From positions 10,596,501 to 10,660,500 of the forward strand of contig CP141146.1 in the NCBI GenBank assembly GCA_035235625.1: DNA of 64,000 bases, in the 5' to 3' direction. The DNA is from Saururus chinensis (Eukaryota > Streptophyta > Magnoliopsida > Piperales > Saururaceae). Shown one piece after another: positions 21,221 through 34,210 of this stretch (its first letter is position 1; every line of letters starts with the position of its first letter). Made by a program: the position numbers and the translations under genes. The notes beneath the pieces were generated by a model. That model ran no database searches and was not told the DNA's origin. It saw nothing but the letters and a program-made list of their open reading frames with translations.

Positions 21221-24200
21221 AGAAATGTATCCATGTCTTTCAACTTAGAAGTGGTACATATGTAGTCCACTTTTCCAATATGCCAAATAAGAACAAATAC
21301 AGCTCCAATCATTATAACTTACATTTTAATCAAAGTTGTGATGTAATTACCATGGGATAACATTGATATGTAATGGAGTTGTGACGATGATTGTGAGGGC
21401 AAAACATGCATTGCATCACAATTTTTCGCAAGCAAGACATCGTACTCATTGCATACACACATACACAACATCACTATATCTAAACTAGTCATGGTATATC
21501 CATTGAAATACATAATTATTTGATGTCATACAACATAAATTATAACATACATGGATGTAAAAATCCCCTAAAAAAACTACAAATTGAAACCTAACATGAA
21601 TATATTGGGTTGTCATCAAAAACACCGAACATGCACAATGCATTGGGTAGCCTTTAAAAACTCAAACATGAATGCATTGGCAGTAAAATCGTCTAAAATT
21701 TAGAGCTTTAAATTAAAAAAATATAGTCCGGCCATGGTCACGGCCTCTTCAAGTACTCATGGGCCATGCACTCAAAAAATATCAAATAACAACGGGTCAC
21801 GAGCAAAGATCCGATGCCACCCACTTACCCTCCTCTACGGCCCGTTGAGGCCCATCATCACCCTCCTCAGCGGACAACACATCCCAATCTGCTCAAACCT
21901 GTATCGCACATGTCCAACATGCCATGATTGGGCCGCACGCCCATCATTAACGCCACTTAATTAAAGGCTATACTGACTTTTTCTTAATTGCTCCAAAGGT
22001 CAACCCTAGTTAAATGTGTTCACGGGGATGAGCCACGGTCTGCTTTACGGCTTCGTCAATTTGGGACCACCTTGCGCGTGTACCATTCAACGGTTCTAAA
22101 GGCACGTGGTTTATGTTGTAGATGGCTTGACGTGGGTCTTGTGAGACCTGTGCATCCAACTCCATTCTTAAGGGCCTTCTAGGAACAAGCTTTTCATAGG
22201 ATTTAATAGGATTTGTAGAGAAGATTTCTTGAAATCCAAATCTCTTTTGGCATCACAAAGTGAAAATCGTTTCCATAAAGAATATTTTTTAAAAAAATTT
22301 ACCTTAAAATCTTGTTATTGTGAAAAAAAATAGAAGTATTAATACATGAGGAGATTGTTGGAAGTCCAAATGAATTAAGTATTCTTAGACTTTCATGCAT
22401 TATTTCATATTGGATGTGTCTAGCTTGATCAGGCTATTTGAATAGAGCCCCACAACTAGTGATAAGGATTTTACCCATAATAAGTGATCGGCTCTATGAC
22501 TAAATCCATCTCATGTGAACTTTACCCCCTCTCCTCTCTATGTCCCATGCCCTCACACTTACACCAAAGTTTTTACTTTCTACGGTCCCTTTTTCCTTCC
22601 CTCTTTGTTTTTCCTCATTCTTGGGATGTGGCTTTTACTATGGAGTTTTCCCCAACCCTTCTCTTGTCATGTTTATTAGGGTAGATTTTTCAGCATCCCA
22701 GGGCATCTTCTAAAAAAAGCTCTACTTTTAAGGGAGTTACCAATTATAAGATTGACAATGTACATATTAGTACATATTAGCGCTAGTTAACAACTAGCTC
22801 ATGTATATTATAATGCTAGTATATGTGTCATTGATCTTGATGATTAACAATTCTTGTAAATAAATCTTGAGGAATAGATATCAATGAGAGGACAAAAAAC
22901 TCTTTTTCGGGTTGAGTAGAAGAATAGAGGTCTTGGCATAGGCATGTCCTTTGATATGCTGCTTATGTGACTCCGTTACCATTTAGGTTTTCAAATTAAA
23001 TGAACTATTAAAGTGAGACAAAGAGAATAATTCTTAAATTTTGTGGCGTATGTTATATTTTTCTCGCATTTGGTAATCATCTATTCTATGTTAAAATTTT
23101 GCTATGCATGATGTTTTCGGATCTTTTATGTCGTTAACATGCACTCAGCATATGTGCACGATTCGTGTACATATGCACTAGACACGTTTGGGCCACATGA
23201 TTACAATTGCCGGAGTAGGCAGACATCGCCATCACATACCATCCCCCTCTTGATGTGGTGAGAACATAAAACTCATTCTAATTGCTAAAATAACACATAA
23301 ATGTCATTTTCACCAAAAAAAAATAGTCAACTTACTCTAGGCAAACAGGCATAAATTTAAGTACAGTTAATATGACTGTTTCGTACGTGACTGCATGGGT
23401 TGGGGCATCAAGGACCATCGAATTTTGACATTTTAAGTACCAACACATCATTAAAGGACACCGTTAATGAATTAAGAGTTTGCTACCTTGTCTTAGCCCA
23501 TCTACCTTGCCTACACAAAAATAGTAGGTATTGACTAACTCTACTAAGTGGGGGTGAGAGATTTTTTATCCACTATCAAATCTTGACGGATGGCCCCATG
23601 ATTCAGCTCACACAAAAAAATAATTTTAATACTTTATTATGACAATTAGCTTAGTAGAGCTTTTTTCTATAAGATTGATGATGTATATATTAGTGCCTAT
23701 TAGCTCGAGAGATATTGGCACTAACATAACTTGGTGTGTGTGCAGTTAATTGCAAAAGTTCACTTGCTTTGCTTCCACTGAGCTCATCGCAAAAGTTCAC
23801 TTATTTTGCTTTCACTGAGTTCATTGTCAAATTGCAAGTAAACTAAGGCTCATATTAATTTTTTGGGATAATTTATGTTAAGACCTAGCGATCATCTACA
23901 TTTACCTATAAGTTTATAACAAAATTATATTATACATAAAAGTATAATTTTACTATTATATATATTATAATAATAATAAAATATAAATAATTAATAAATA
24001 ACGAGAAATTGAGTTGTATAACTTCTTATTTATTATAATTTAGGTATTTTATGATAAATATTGGTGCACAAAATTTTTTTAAAAAAAAATATTTTATGAT
24101 CGGTTTGGGGTTTTTGCGTCATCCTCGGGCTAATTTACTAGTCACCAATGACTTCACAAGAAAATTTGTAGTAAATAAATAATAATAAAATTATATTAAT

Positions 24201-24330
24201 AAAATTAATTGAGTTATTTTTCGTTAGTGGAAGAACCCCTAATTTTTTCCCAAATTCGATTTGAATCTCGGTCTGGCGCCCGTACCAGAAAAGGCAAACG
24301 ATTACGAAACCAGGAGAGGAGAATCCCACT
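21221..24330. other. Intergenic stretch without recognised gene
   Basis: No supported gene. It contains two members of a short dispersed repeat (22,741-22,860 and about 23,665-23,760; motif ATAAGATTGA, ATTAG, GCTAG words) and the second copy of the GATGTGTCTAGCTTGATCAG word at 22,411. The moderately GC-rich part at 21,730-22,180 has open frames but no recognisable protein. Confidence 0.45.
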
Positions 24331-24334
24331 TTCG

Positions 24335-24341
24335 TATAAAG
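24335..24341 (+). promoter_or_regulatory. Putative TATA box of the PEPKR1-like gene
   Basis: TATAAAG lies about 30 bp before the likely start of a leader that becomes GC-rich from 24,405. A TATA box at this place is consistent with transcription starting near 24,365-24,370. Inferred from position and sequence only. Confidence 0.45.
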
Positions 24342-24611
24342 AAGTCAATTACTTATTTTAAGCAACTATTAATAAATAAGTAAAGGAAAGTTTGGCGTCT
24401 GGTCTTGTTACACTTGCGCCGGAAGAAGAGAAAGCCGGAAGCCGGGCCTGAGCTTCCTACCGCCGAGCTAGTCAACGCGCTTTCCGCCACCGGCGCTCCG
24501 CCGCAGCCTCCTGCCGCCGTTGCAGCTGGACGGGGTATCAGGATTGCGCTCGCGACATGGTGGCGGAGGTGGCGCGAGAGGGCTGATGTCGGCGTAGTTG
24601 CTGTCCACCAT

Positions 24612-25081
24612 GTAAGTGGATCTGCTTCTCTTGTTGGAACTTCACTTGCAGTTTTGACAGTTTGAAACTCCTGACAGTTTTTGGTTAAAACATGAGAATT
24701 CAAATTTGGAAAGACGAATTTTTTGTTTCGAATTTTGTCTTAAATTGGGTAGAATTGATAAAGATTATGGAGTGGTTGTTGTTGGCAGCTTAAATTGTAA
24801 AAATTGATCTATTTGATTTTTTGAATTCTGGTCAGTGGAAATTATGATGAATTGGTGACAACGGCTTGAAAGCTACGATTTTTATTTTTAAAAAAATTGA
24901 TTTCGTGCATATAAGGGTTTCATTGGTCTGAAATTTGACACTGTCACTTCAGACTTGGTCGTGAATTTTGTGTATTTTGGCTGTGGGCTTCTGCAATCCT
25001 AACAGCTAGTTGACTGAATTTCACACCCATACAGCCTGGAGTTGACTCCAAGTATTTGTTGTCTTTGTGTGATATCTGCAG
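24612..25081 (+). other. Putative leader intron of the PEPKR1-like gene
   Basis: The donor GTAAGT at 24,612 fits the consensus and ends a GC-rich leader exon. The acceptor GATATCTGCAG ends at 25,081, and the tract between them is AT-rich as plant introns are. After splicing, the first start codons in the second leader exon are at 25,204 (short overlapping frame, stop at 25,315-25,317) and 25,211 (kinase). Long 5' leader introns often raise expression in plants. Confidence 0.5.
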
Positions 25082-25210
25082 ATCTTACCTCTGGCATTCA
25101 GAAAATTTTTAGAGATTTAGTTGTGGTTATTGAGGATCATTAGTTGGAAGTTTGAAATAAGTGGGATCTTGGTTGAAGCTCTTCTTCTACTGAAATCTGC
25201 TTTATGTGTC

Positions 25211-27457
25211 ATGGCTCTTGCTATGAGCAGCAGTGGTCCTTCCTCTTACAAGCCTTGGAGTCTGACCACACGAACTGTTATGAAATCAAAACTGTCTGTG
25301 ACTGGGAGGTTCGATGATCAGTACCATTTGGGAGAGGAATTAGGATTGGGCCAATTCGGTATCATCAGGAAGTGTGTCGACAAAATTACAGGAGAAATTT
25401 TTGCCTGCAAGTCCATTGCCAAGAGTCGGTTGGTCACGCGAAATGATCTCAATAATGTGCAGCAAGAGATTGAAATAATGACTAAATTATCTGGTCATCC
25501 AAATATTGTGGATCTGAAAGCAGTTTACGAGGAGATGGACTATGTTCATTTGGTGATGGAGCTTTGTGCTGGTGGGGAGCTTTTCAACTTGTTGGAAAAG
25601 CAGGGAGCATTTCCGGAGGCCCAGGCACGGGTGTTGTTCAAAGATCTCATGGAAGTGGTAATGTATTGCCATGAGAAGGGCATAGTCCACAGAGATTTGA
25701 AGCCAGAGAACATTCTATTGGCAACCAAATCTTCATCTTCTCCAATTAAATTGGCAGATTTTGGCCTTGCCACTTATATAAAACCTGGTATTGCTATTGT
25801 TCTTCTTACATGTTGATACATTATATGTGCCCTCATAAAAAATAAAAAAATTATATTGTTTTGTTCAAAAAATTTATGTTTGTACTTAACAGGGCAAATT
25901 CTTAGTGGTACTGTTGGGAGTCCGTTTTATATCGCTCCTGAAGTATTGGCTGGTGGATACAACGAGGCAGCTGATGTATGGAGTGCTGGGGTCATCCTTT
26001 ACATTGTTCTTAGTGGAATGGCTCCCTTTTGGGGCAAGACTAAGTCAAAGATCTTTGATGCTGTCAGGGCTTCGTATTTGCAGTTTCCTTCTGATCCTTG
26101 GGATTACATATCTGCATCTGCCAAGGATTTAATTACTCGGATGCTATGTACTGATGCTTCTCAAAGGCTGACAGCTTCTCAGGTTCTAGGTACGCTGAAT
26201 TATCTGCATCCATGTTGCAGTTTTATTTCTATTGGAATTATATATTCACTTGTACTTATCTATGTTCATTCTATATGGTTTCGGAATTTGTTCTATGGTA
26301 TCTTGGTCATAGAATGGAAAACTATTCAATTGTCTGTTGATAACTTGGAGTTGTAATTACCATTCAACAATTTCATCCATGTGACAAGTTTATCTATATT
26401 CATTTCTGATGTATTTAACCTTGTGAACTCTATTCTTATTTTGGAGAAGAAAGTGTTTTTTATTTTTATGTATGTAATATTTTCACATATGCTCATTGTC
26501 AAGTTTTACATGATATTTTTCTCCCAGTTTCTGATTGTTTTAAAGCTGAGGACTGGGTTATACTTATGTCTGTTATGTCTAGTGTCCTTAAATTTATCAA
26601 ACGCTTACATCATATCCTCAATAAATGCACTTTCCCCGACAAGTTTCCTTTAACAGTGATTTTCATGTCTTTGCAGATCATGTCTGGATAAAAACTACGC
26701 AAGAGTCAACAGAAAAATCAAGAGGTGGAAATGTTAGTCATGGGAACTTGGACTTGGTCGATGGTGCTTTGTGTTGCTCATGCAGCCGCACTGTAAATCG
26801 TGACCTTAGTTTTGACGCAGGAACTGCAGTTTCTGAAGATAACCAACAAGGATGCCCTGCTGAATTTACTTGCAGATCATCTTTCTCATCTTTTATGGTA
26901 GAGGATACCACTGGTTCAACGGCTTTTGAGGGCTTGTCTTACCATTATTGTGGTGGTTCAAATAGCAATGACTTCTCTTTTTCAATTTCCTCTATGCCAA
27001 GTTTTGCATTCAGCTCATTTTCTTCAATCAAGCCAGAGAAGCAACCTGTTTCCATGGTGGACAAAGTGGAATGCGTCTCTCTTTATAGAGGTAGTTTGAA
27101 CTAATTCCAATCTATTGCTTCGTTTAGTTTCTTTCACAGTTAAGTCTGGATTACAACTAAAACGGTTTGCTTTTGTTAATTGCAGATGGGAGTTTAGGTG
27201 ATCTTTTTGCATCGCCAAAATCTTCTGCGTGTCTTCATGAAGAAATCAGGGTGACGGAGTCTAAGACCGCAGGAAGCAGAAGAGGACTTGTAGAAGCTGC
27301 ATCAAGAGGATCTGGCATCCGCAGCAAAAGGAACCGGACCATTGGTCTTGGGGAGCATGAGCAATTGGATCTCATGGTCTCTACCTCGGTTGTTCGATGG
27401 GCCTCTTGTACGAATCTTCCAGGTCCAGCTTCTTTGAGGTCATCGCTCGTATTCTGA
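25211..27457 (+). CDS. PEPKR1: CDPK-related Ser/Thr protein kinase, PEPKR1 type
   Basis: Exons: 25,211-25,787, 25,893-26,189, 26,677-27,090 and 27,186-27,457; all introns are GT-AG in phase 1, giving 519 aa, close to the ~522 aa I recall for Arabidopsis PEPKR1. The kinase domain spans about residues 38-295: glycine loop GLGQFG (about 45-50), FACKSI with the ATP lysine, HRDLKPEN with catalytic D162, DFG starting at D183, and SPFYIAPE in the activation segment. There are no EF-hands, so unlike CDPKs it should not bind calcium directly. The C-terminal ~220 residues are Ser-rich and less conserved. PEPKR kinases are related to PEP-carboxylase kinase and CDPKs; the substrate is not evident here. 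The start MALAMSSS is chosen because it begins the conserved N-terminus and has G at +4. The stop is TGA at 27,455. Confidence 0.92.
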
Positions 27458-28982
27458 AGAGATAATATGTTGGGCAGAAAATCTATAGAGCAAATCAATT
27501 ATCCGGCGGTTAATTGTGCTTGGCTATGATTGGGGTTCGAATTGTAATGATTATGATGCAATCTCGCGGCTTTGAGTTTTTTTTTTTGCCTTTTTTACCT
27601 TTCTTTTAAATGTAAAGCTGGTCATATTTATCGAGCCTTGAGTGTAGAATATATGATAATTTTCACATTGTTACTTGAGATATGTGGATTGCTCTACATG
27701 ATACTTATTATGCGGTTGCACATTTCTCATTTTATTTATCTGACCTAACTCTGATATGTTCCTAAGTAGATTAGTATCTTAATTTAATTATTTATTTTAC
27801 TTTTTTAGATTAGTTGATTTTCTAACTTTACTATGAGTTGTTTATTTTTTTTAGTAGGAATATTATTTTATTTTATTTATAAATTATAGTGCTCACCCTA
27901 TTCTACTTTTATTTAATTTTCTACTATGATCCTTTTCTTCTCTCCCTTTTCTCTCTAATTATTTATGTGTAGGCCACACCATTGGTCGTTGAGGGACGTT
28001 TCTGGTTTCGGTAGACACCAACCCTCCTTCTATCATAAGTTTGCCTCTCGACGCTAAGCCACCCTTTGTAGCAGTGGATTCTTTCAGCCTTTGTGATGTG
28101 CCTATATTAGAGTCTTCCTCTGCTCGCCTTCATGCCTACTTGCAACAATTAAAAAATTAACTAAAAATCACAATTTTGAAGCTTATCAAATTGAAGATCC
28201 TTCTAGCCACGCAAGCAATGACCACTTGTCGGCTTGTTGCAAGTAGCGATGAGTTTGGTTGTTGTTTCGACGAGTTCAACTATCATTTCGATAAGCTTCT
28301 TAAAGGGGTTCCATAAGTAGTACTCATTGTTGGGTGGTGTAGCGGAAGCTTGGTGGTGAGCTTGCTTGCTAGAGGTACAAAACTTTGTTTTTTACCTCCC
28401 TTAACTCAATATCAGATATAAATCATATAGGACAAGCATATATAAGTAATAATCTATAATTATACAATTAATTAATAATTAATCAGAACTATAATCAAGG
28501 ACCAACACATACTAGTCTTTAAGGCTTGAGCCCCTAGGACGTGATCTTTGCACACCCAATAGATGAACGTGCTTTTTTTTTATCAAATCAAATATATGAG
28601 AGGGGGATATGCAAATACCTATTCGTAGAAGTTTATGATCAAGATTATCACAACCCGTATAGCATGGAGGGGAAGAGATCGTCTTATCATAGCCTCCTCA
28701 CAGCATGCACAATATGTCGTTAGACCACCTTCTTCAACTCAGCCCGAGACAAAGGCCACACACGCGCCAAGGGTGAGAGAGAGGGGAGGGAAGAATCCCT
28801 TCCTTCGTCACCAAAGTAAGAGGCAAAGGACAAATGAGGCAACAGTTCAACCCAATGGAGAAGGGAGTCGCATGCCAAGCCGAGAGAGAGATGAAAGACA
28901 AGGGGGAAGAAGGGGTTGGTCTCCAACTCGTGGGAGAGAGGGGCAAGTGTGTGGGGAGACAAGGGCTCAAAGAGACCTAAGT
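27458..28982. other. 3' region of the kinase gene, then unassigned sequence
   Basis: The first ~200 bp are probably 3' UTR (AATGTAAAG near 27,609 is a weak polyadenylation-type signal). Beyond lies AT-rich spacer and then, from about 28,640, moderately GC-rich sequence with open frames on both strands but no recognisable protein. The latter looks like transposon-derived flank of the LTR at 28,983. Confidence 0.45.
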
Positions 28983-31900
28983 TATCACGCCCCGTCTCCC
29001 GCCCTACCCGAGCCAAACAGGCCAAAGGCTGGCCGAACCACATGGGGGCAACTAGATTGCATTATGGAAGACTTTTACCCCATTAAAGTGGGTATTTAAT
29101 ACAAACACATAGTCACACACCTTTAGTCCTTTGAGCAAGAGTAATAGGGTAAAAGAAAAGAGGATAACAAATCTAAAATATATCCTCGCTCTCCACCCAC
29201 ATACATAATATCCTGAGCCAACACATTGCTTGAATCAGAAAATCTGAGATAAGTCTAAAAGTAGAAAATACACACGAATCAGAAACATAGTAACCCATAC
29301 AAGGTGTTCTATGATCATAATAGCATAAATCAGAAGACAAAATAACATCTGGTAGCATCCATGTTTAATTTCACGCATATCACGGTCGTCCCTCATGTAG
29401 GGAATCTTGATCAACTGCATGTCGTACCATGCAGTCCCAAAACAAAACACAAAAAGAAGGGTGAATAAAACTCAATAAGGTTGAAAATACGGTAACATTA
29501 ATTAGAAAACAACCATGACACATCAACATGGTAATTCAGATCAACATTTCACATAATATACTCATTTCTGATTAATCCCCTTAACATACCCCTAATTCCA
29601 TATATAACCAACCTGCATACAAGTATCTCATTCATACTAATCATGGTATGCATAACCACATTATGGTATAACTCATCTTGCAAAATAAGTGATTTTCACA
29701 CAATCACATTCACAATCATGCATATCAAGTCATTCTCCTTCATAGCATTCAACCTGCATAACATGTGTACTCAACACGTAATCACATAATATACATTCAT
29801 ATCATTCATCCATAGATATTCACTTTGCATGATAAAAATCTCAATTACAAGATACTAAATCATGCATAATAAATCATTATCACATGTGTTACATAATCAC
29901 AATTGTCCCTATACAACCTGTATAACCCAGGCATAAAATAATCTCATACACATGCATTATCAACAAATTGTGAATATCTCCCTCATGGAGAGAATACAAA
30001 CAAGCCACACATGATGGACATAGTCCGCTTTTCATACAGGAAACATAAAGTGGTCAGGGTAGTCAGCCCCTAAATCTGCATACCCTAGACAAGCCTGGCT
30101 AAGGAATGCCTGAATCTCACATAGAGAACCTAAAGTAGGTGTGTTTGGCCTGGACATCTCTTGCGACAGGGAAGAGTTCAAATTCCCACACATGAAACCT
30201 AGAACATGTGGTAGCCGGTACATGAAGGCATACCACCCTGGATTCTCAGGTCTAGATGACTATCTCAAGAAGTCTTAACCACAAGACAAGTACACAACAT
30301 GTCCCTCATTCATCTCAACTCAATATCAACTCAAATCGACTCAACCCGGGGAGTATCTATGTTCCACATAGGAACTCAAATCAAAATCATGTCCTTTCGG
30401 ACCAACCAATTTTCGATAAGCCGATGATCGATTAATCCAGTACGCAATCCCACATCATTGCATCCAATCGATCAATCACGGTTAACCTCGATAAAGTCTC
30501 AATCAAAAATTCGTTTTCATGATGCATGCAACATGGTACATATGTGGGCAAAATACACATGAAACCTATCCATGAACCGTGCCCTCATTAGCCTTTCTTG
30601 CATCATTCATAATCAAAATGTCAAGCATCGTCATAATCATCCCCCACATGTGTGTATACATGATAAAAATATTCGACACTAAGCCTACTGTTAGCCCCTT
30701 AACTTGACGGATGCAAAAAGGGGGCGGCTACCCCCATACTTGGTAGTAGACAACCAAGTTTTGCTAGGCGACGGACAGCCTAGGCAGCCCTTGGGCACTA
30801 AAGGATGCTGAGACAGTGCGGGAGATGTTCCAAACGAGCTATTCGCCTTGTGGAGCAGGCTGGGTAGGAGTCCTTGCGCGGGATGGACTCTAGCAGCGAA
30901 GCTGGGTGCTGCTTGGACTTAGGGGAGGACTCATAAGGCAGATAGGATTCAACGATGCTAGTTGGCTGCACTCCTAGTTGGAGTAGGAGACCGGGCAACA
31001 TGTTTCTAGGATGGACAGGACTCACACAGGCAGGCTGGTCACACTCCTAGGGCGGATAGGAGTTGGATTGGTTGGTTCCCTCGAATGGGCTGACTCTTGG
31101 TGGTAGCATGACAATGGACTTCTAGCAGAGGACGGACTCTTGAAGACCTCCTAAACTATACTTGCTCGAAATGGATTTGGGCTGAGAGTTGGATAAGGTG
31201 AGGACTCTTGTATTGGGTGGGTTTTATACTTCTAGTTGTACTAGGACGGTCAGCCTATGGCTAAGTCTATTTAAGGGAATGGTTGGGTTGGCCATGGCTG
31301 GTGAATGATCTGATTTTCTTGCACAACGAACCAGGGAGCAAGAGAAGAGAGTTCTCAGCCTGGTGGATCAGCCCCTGCCCTCTCCCTACATTGTATTTCA
31401 GCGGACAGAAATATAGCTTGGGCGGAGACCCTTGCACCAGGTTGGACTGTGTTGCTGTTTTGTTTTGTTTTCCCTTGCGCATACGAGTGGGAAGAGAAGA
31501 GATTGGCTGCTGGTTGCATGGTGCAGTCAGGCTATCACGAGTACGGACGCTAGGCAAAGCTTCGCGCTTATGACACCTACTAACATGCCTTGTAATAACT
31601 CATCGTCATATCACACATGCTCTTTAACATTTAATCATTGTTCCTAACTGAAATCATGAGTGAAAAATCATCGAAAATCATTAATCAAATCAAGTGTAAC
31701 CTCATGCTAAACCTATATAAACATATTCACACTATACTTGAATTTAGTCATGGCACCATCAATCACCCATAATTTAATCACATTATATGAAGACATTCCA
31801 GTTCATTCTTATGTTATAATCTTGCTAGAATCATGCTTAAAACATAATAAATCATTCCATCATAAATTTAAGATAAACAATCCTAACATGTGTAGCCAAC

Positions 31901-33219
31901 AACATGCAACTTCACATAAGACTTAAATATTCTTAATAATTTCCAACATCAATAACAGGCCTTTCCGGTGGCTCATTCTAACATAAATTACTCAACATGA
32001 ACATTGAAAATGGTATTTAAGAATAAAAACATAAAAATAAACAAAAGAAATAAAATGGCCAAAAACTCCAGTACAACCGTTCGATCGGCCTGCAGGGCCG
32101 TTCAAATGGCTGGCCGTTTGATCGAGACAACGGTAGATCCTTGTTCGTCTTCCCCACTTCAAATTCAAAATCGAAACTTCACATAAACTTCATAAATCAT
32201 CAAATAACATCCCCAAACTTCATTATGTTACAATCCATGCTTCCAGAACATTAAATCTAGCCATTACTAAACATAAACCCTAAGAAATTTCATTAAAAAT
32301 TAAACCTTTCTCAAATCACCATTAAAGCTCATAATCATGGAACCCATTTCAAAACCACATAAAAACTTAAATTTGAATGACAATAATGTTTGAGATTAAA
32401 ACACTTACTTTCCAACAAGTTCTTGATTCGGAATGACTCCTTAAACACCTTCAAAACCTACCCAAAAATATGATTGTTATTAATATTTCACAAATCCGAT
32501 TTTAAAACACCTAAAACCTTTAAGAACAAGTAGATCTATGGTCCAAAAGACCCAAAAACGAATTTTAAAAATAGTAGGTTTTGAAATAGAAACCTAAATT
32601 AGTAATTTTTGAGTGAAAACCGAGATTAATCTAAAGCAAAGGAAGAGATTTGAAATATTTAAGTAAAACCTTAATGGATTAATAAAATATTAAGCAAAAT
32701 CATACATTAATCTCCTTTCTCCTTTGAAAAAATGGGGATTAGGCTATTAAGCTCTAGGTCTCAGCCCTTTCCTAATGGGGAAAGTGGCTTGACCTTTCAT
32801 TTTATAGTAAAGGGTAGGGTATACCTAGTTAATTAGTGGGGTACAAATAGAGTTTTATACTAAAAATGACAAAACTTGCTTATTTTAAACCAAATTTGAT
32901 GTCTAAAATTTTTGAAATAATTACTTAGGGTCTTAGGTTGATGTCAAGGACACTTAGGGCTAAAAATCTTAATTTTGTCCGTGGAGCCCACGGTCCGCCA
33001 ACCCTAATTTTTCGAGAAAAATATTTAAAATTTCAAAAATTTTAGAAAAATTCTAAATAACTTAAATTAACTTTAAAAATATAAATGTGAAAATTTTAGT
33101 TAAAATCTTTGTTAACCACTTAAATTTCGAAAATAGTTTAAAACCGATCAAAATTATCATTAAACCACATAATAATTAAATAGAATAAAGTAGATCGGTT
33201 GAAGTTTAGGGATCTTACA
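28983..33219 (+). mobile_element. Solo LTR of the long-LTR family (~3.3 kb net), probable Ty3/gypsy
   Basis: It starts TATCACGCCCCGTC (the related piece at 13,134 starts TGTCATGCCCC) and ends GGGATCTTACA. The flanks TAAGT (28,978-28,982) and TAAAT (33,220-33,224) are a 5-bp target duplication with one change. An 887-bp solo LTR is nested at 30,689. No gag-pol region adjoins. The fullest copy of this family here; the pieces at 10,130-18,547 align to it. Differences at the first bases and in the target copies suggest moderate age. Confidence 0.75.
30689..31575. mobile_element. Nested solo LTR (887 bp)
   Basis: The ends are TGTTAGCCCCTTAACTTG and CGCGCTTATGACA, with an exact 5-bp target duplication CCTAC at 30,684-30,688 and 31,576-31,580. 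It is GC-richer than its host LTR and lacks an internal region, so it is a solo LTR. The exact target copies suggest that it is younger than the LTR around it. Confidence 0.8.
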
Positions 33220-33224
33220 TAAAT

Positions 33225-33654
33225 AGGTTGGTCTCTTCTTCCTTGTTGCGCTAAAACTTTATGCCCAACAAGTCTCTTCCATCGTGGGCTTCTTAGTAGT
33301 GTCTTAATCAAAGCTTATGGGTTTAACCCTATGAGCCCATAGAGGCCCAGCACACCCCTCATTGCCATGACCATGAAGGGCCGACCCCTAGCGAGTTCCC
33401 ACTCTAGGTTGTGTATATGCTTGGGGCCCACAAGGTATATGCATACACAATCACCTATAATATAACTAAATATAAATATAAGTGAGTGTGTTCATATAAC
33501 TCGGGTCGGCCACACATTTAACAATGGGCAATAGGTCATGGGTCTACACCACGTACCTTAACCCCTATGAACTTGAACCGGGTCACCTAACCAGAGTTCT
33601 TAGGTGACCAATATGGGCCGAAGCCCATGCATAGTTCCAACACTCGTGTCTTCC
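33225..33654. other. Unassigned spacer
   Basis: No gene seen. Phrases such as GGGCCCACAAGG and ACTCGGGTCGGCC suggest transposon-derived sequence, possibly the pre-existing element that the LTR at 28,983 entered. Confidence 0.35.
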
Positions 33655-33933
33655 ACCCCGGCATAGGAGCAAGCCATTGCACCATTAGGACACGTCAGCT
33701 GATCATGTGGGGCGATACAATGCCCAATCACTGTTGTGTTGTTGTTATTAAACCGGTGATAGGCTAGTGTATCGTAGGTGCTGGATTTGCTGATGAAGAA
33801 CAATGTCCTGTCTGGTTCTTTAATCTTGACCTGCGGGATGAGTCTGGACCAGCCACTTTAACCTGCACAGTGATTTCTTGGGTAGCCATGAGAAGATCTT
33901 CATCAAGTCATCCGCCATGCAACCTCCCTCCAT
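33655..33933 (-). pseudogene. Truncated F-box gene copy
   Basis: From an ATG at 33,933 the minus strand reads MEGGCMADDLMKIFSWLPKK, a near copy of the start of the intact F-box gene at 36,039-37,124 (MEEWYMVDDLLLKILSWLPK). A short deletion around the CVCKR region shifts the frame, then similarity resumes in another frame (VKIKEPD, later NNNNTTVIGHC). It fades after the stretch matching the NGLLLCRG part of the intact copy, so about 260 C-terminal residues are absent. The tandem flank repeats beside it point to local duplication followed by decay. Confidence 0.75.
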
Positions 33934-34210
33934 CTAGGCGATCTTGAACGAGGAATTTATGATAGAGATTAAAACATAACTAAAACCGCTTACTTGTTAG
34001 TTGTTGTATCAGACTTTGAGGAAACTACCCAACCTCAAAGTGAAAGTAATTATCAAACCAAATAGACGTGGGTATTGGGGTGGACTTGTGAAGCAACGCT
34101 GCTGCATGGGGATGTAAAATCCAAATTCCTAATGTAATTAGAATTTGGTTGTGCTAATGACATTCACTACTTGATTTGTCTTATACACTCAACAAAACGT
34201 ATCACCATCA

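Noticed and set aside
24405-24665. 86-codon and 116-codon frames on both strands upstream of the kinase
   Set aside because: They cover the GC-rich leader exon and run into the leader intron; they look like composition effects.
25121-25210. N-terminal extension of the kinase from 25,121
   Set aside because: The codon at 25,121 is TTG, not ATG; the first in-frame ATG is at 25,211, which also starts the family-like N-terminus.
28635-29099. 154-codon frame, Arg-rich
   Set aside because: It runs across the border of the solo LTR at 28,983, so it cannot be an old host gene; no domain.
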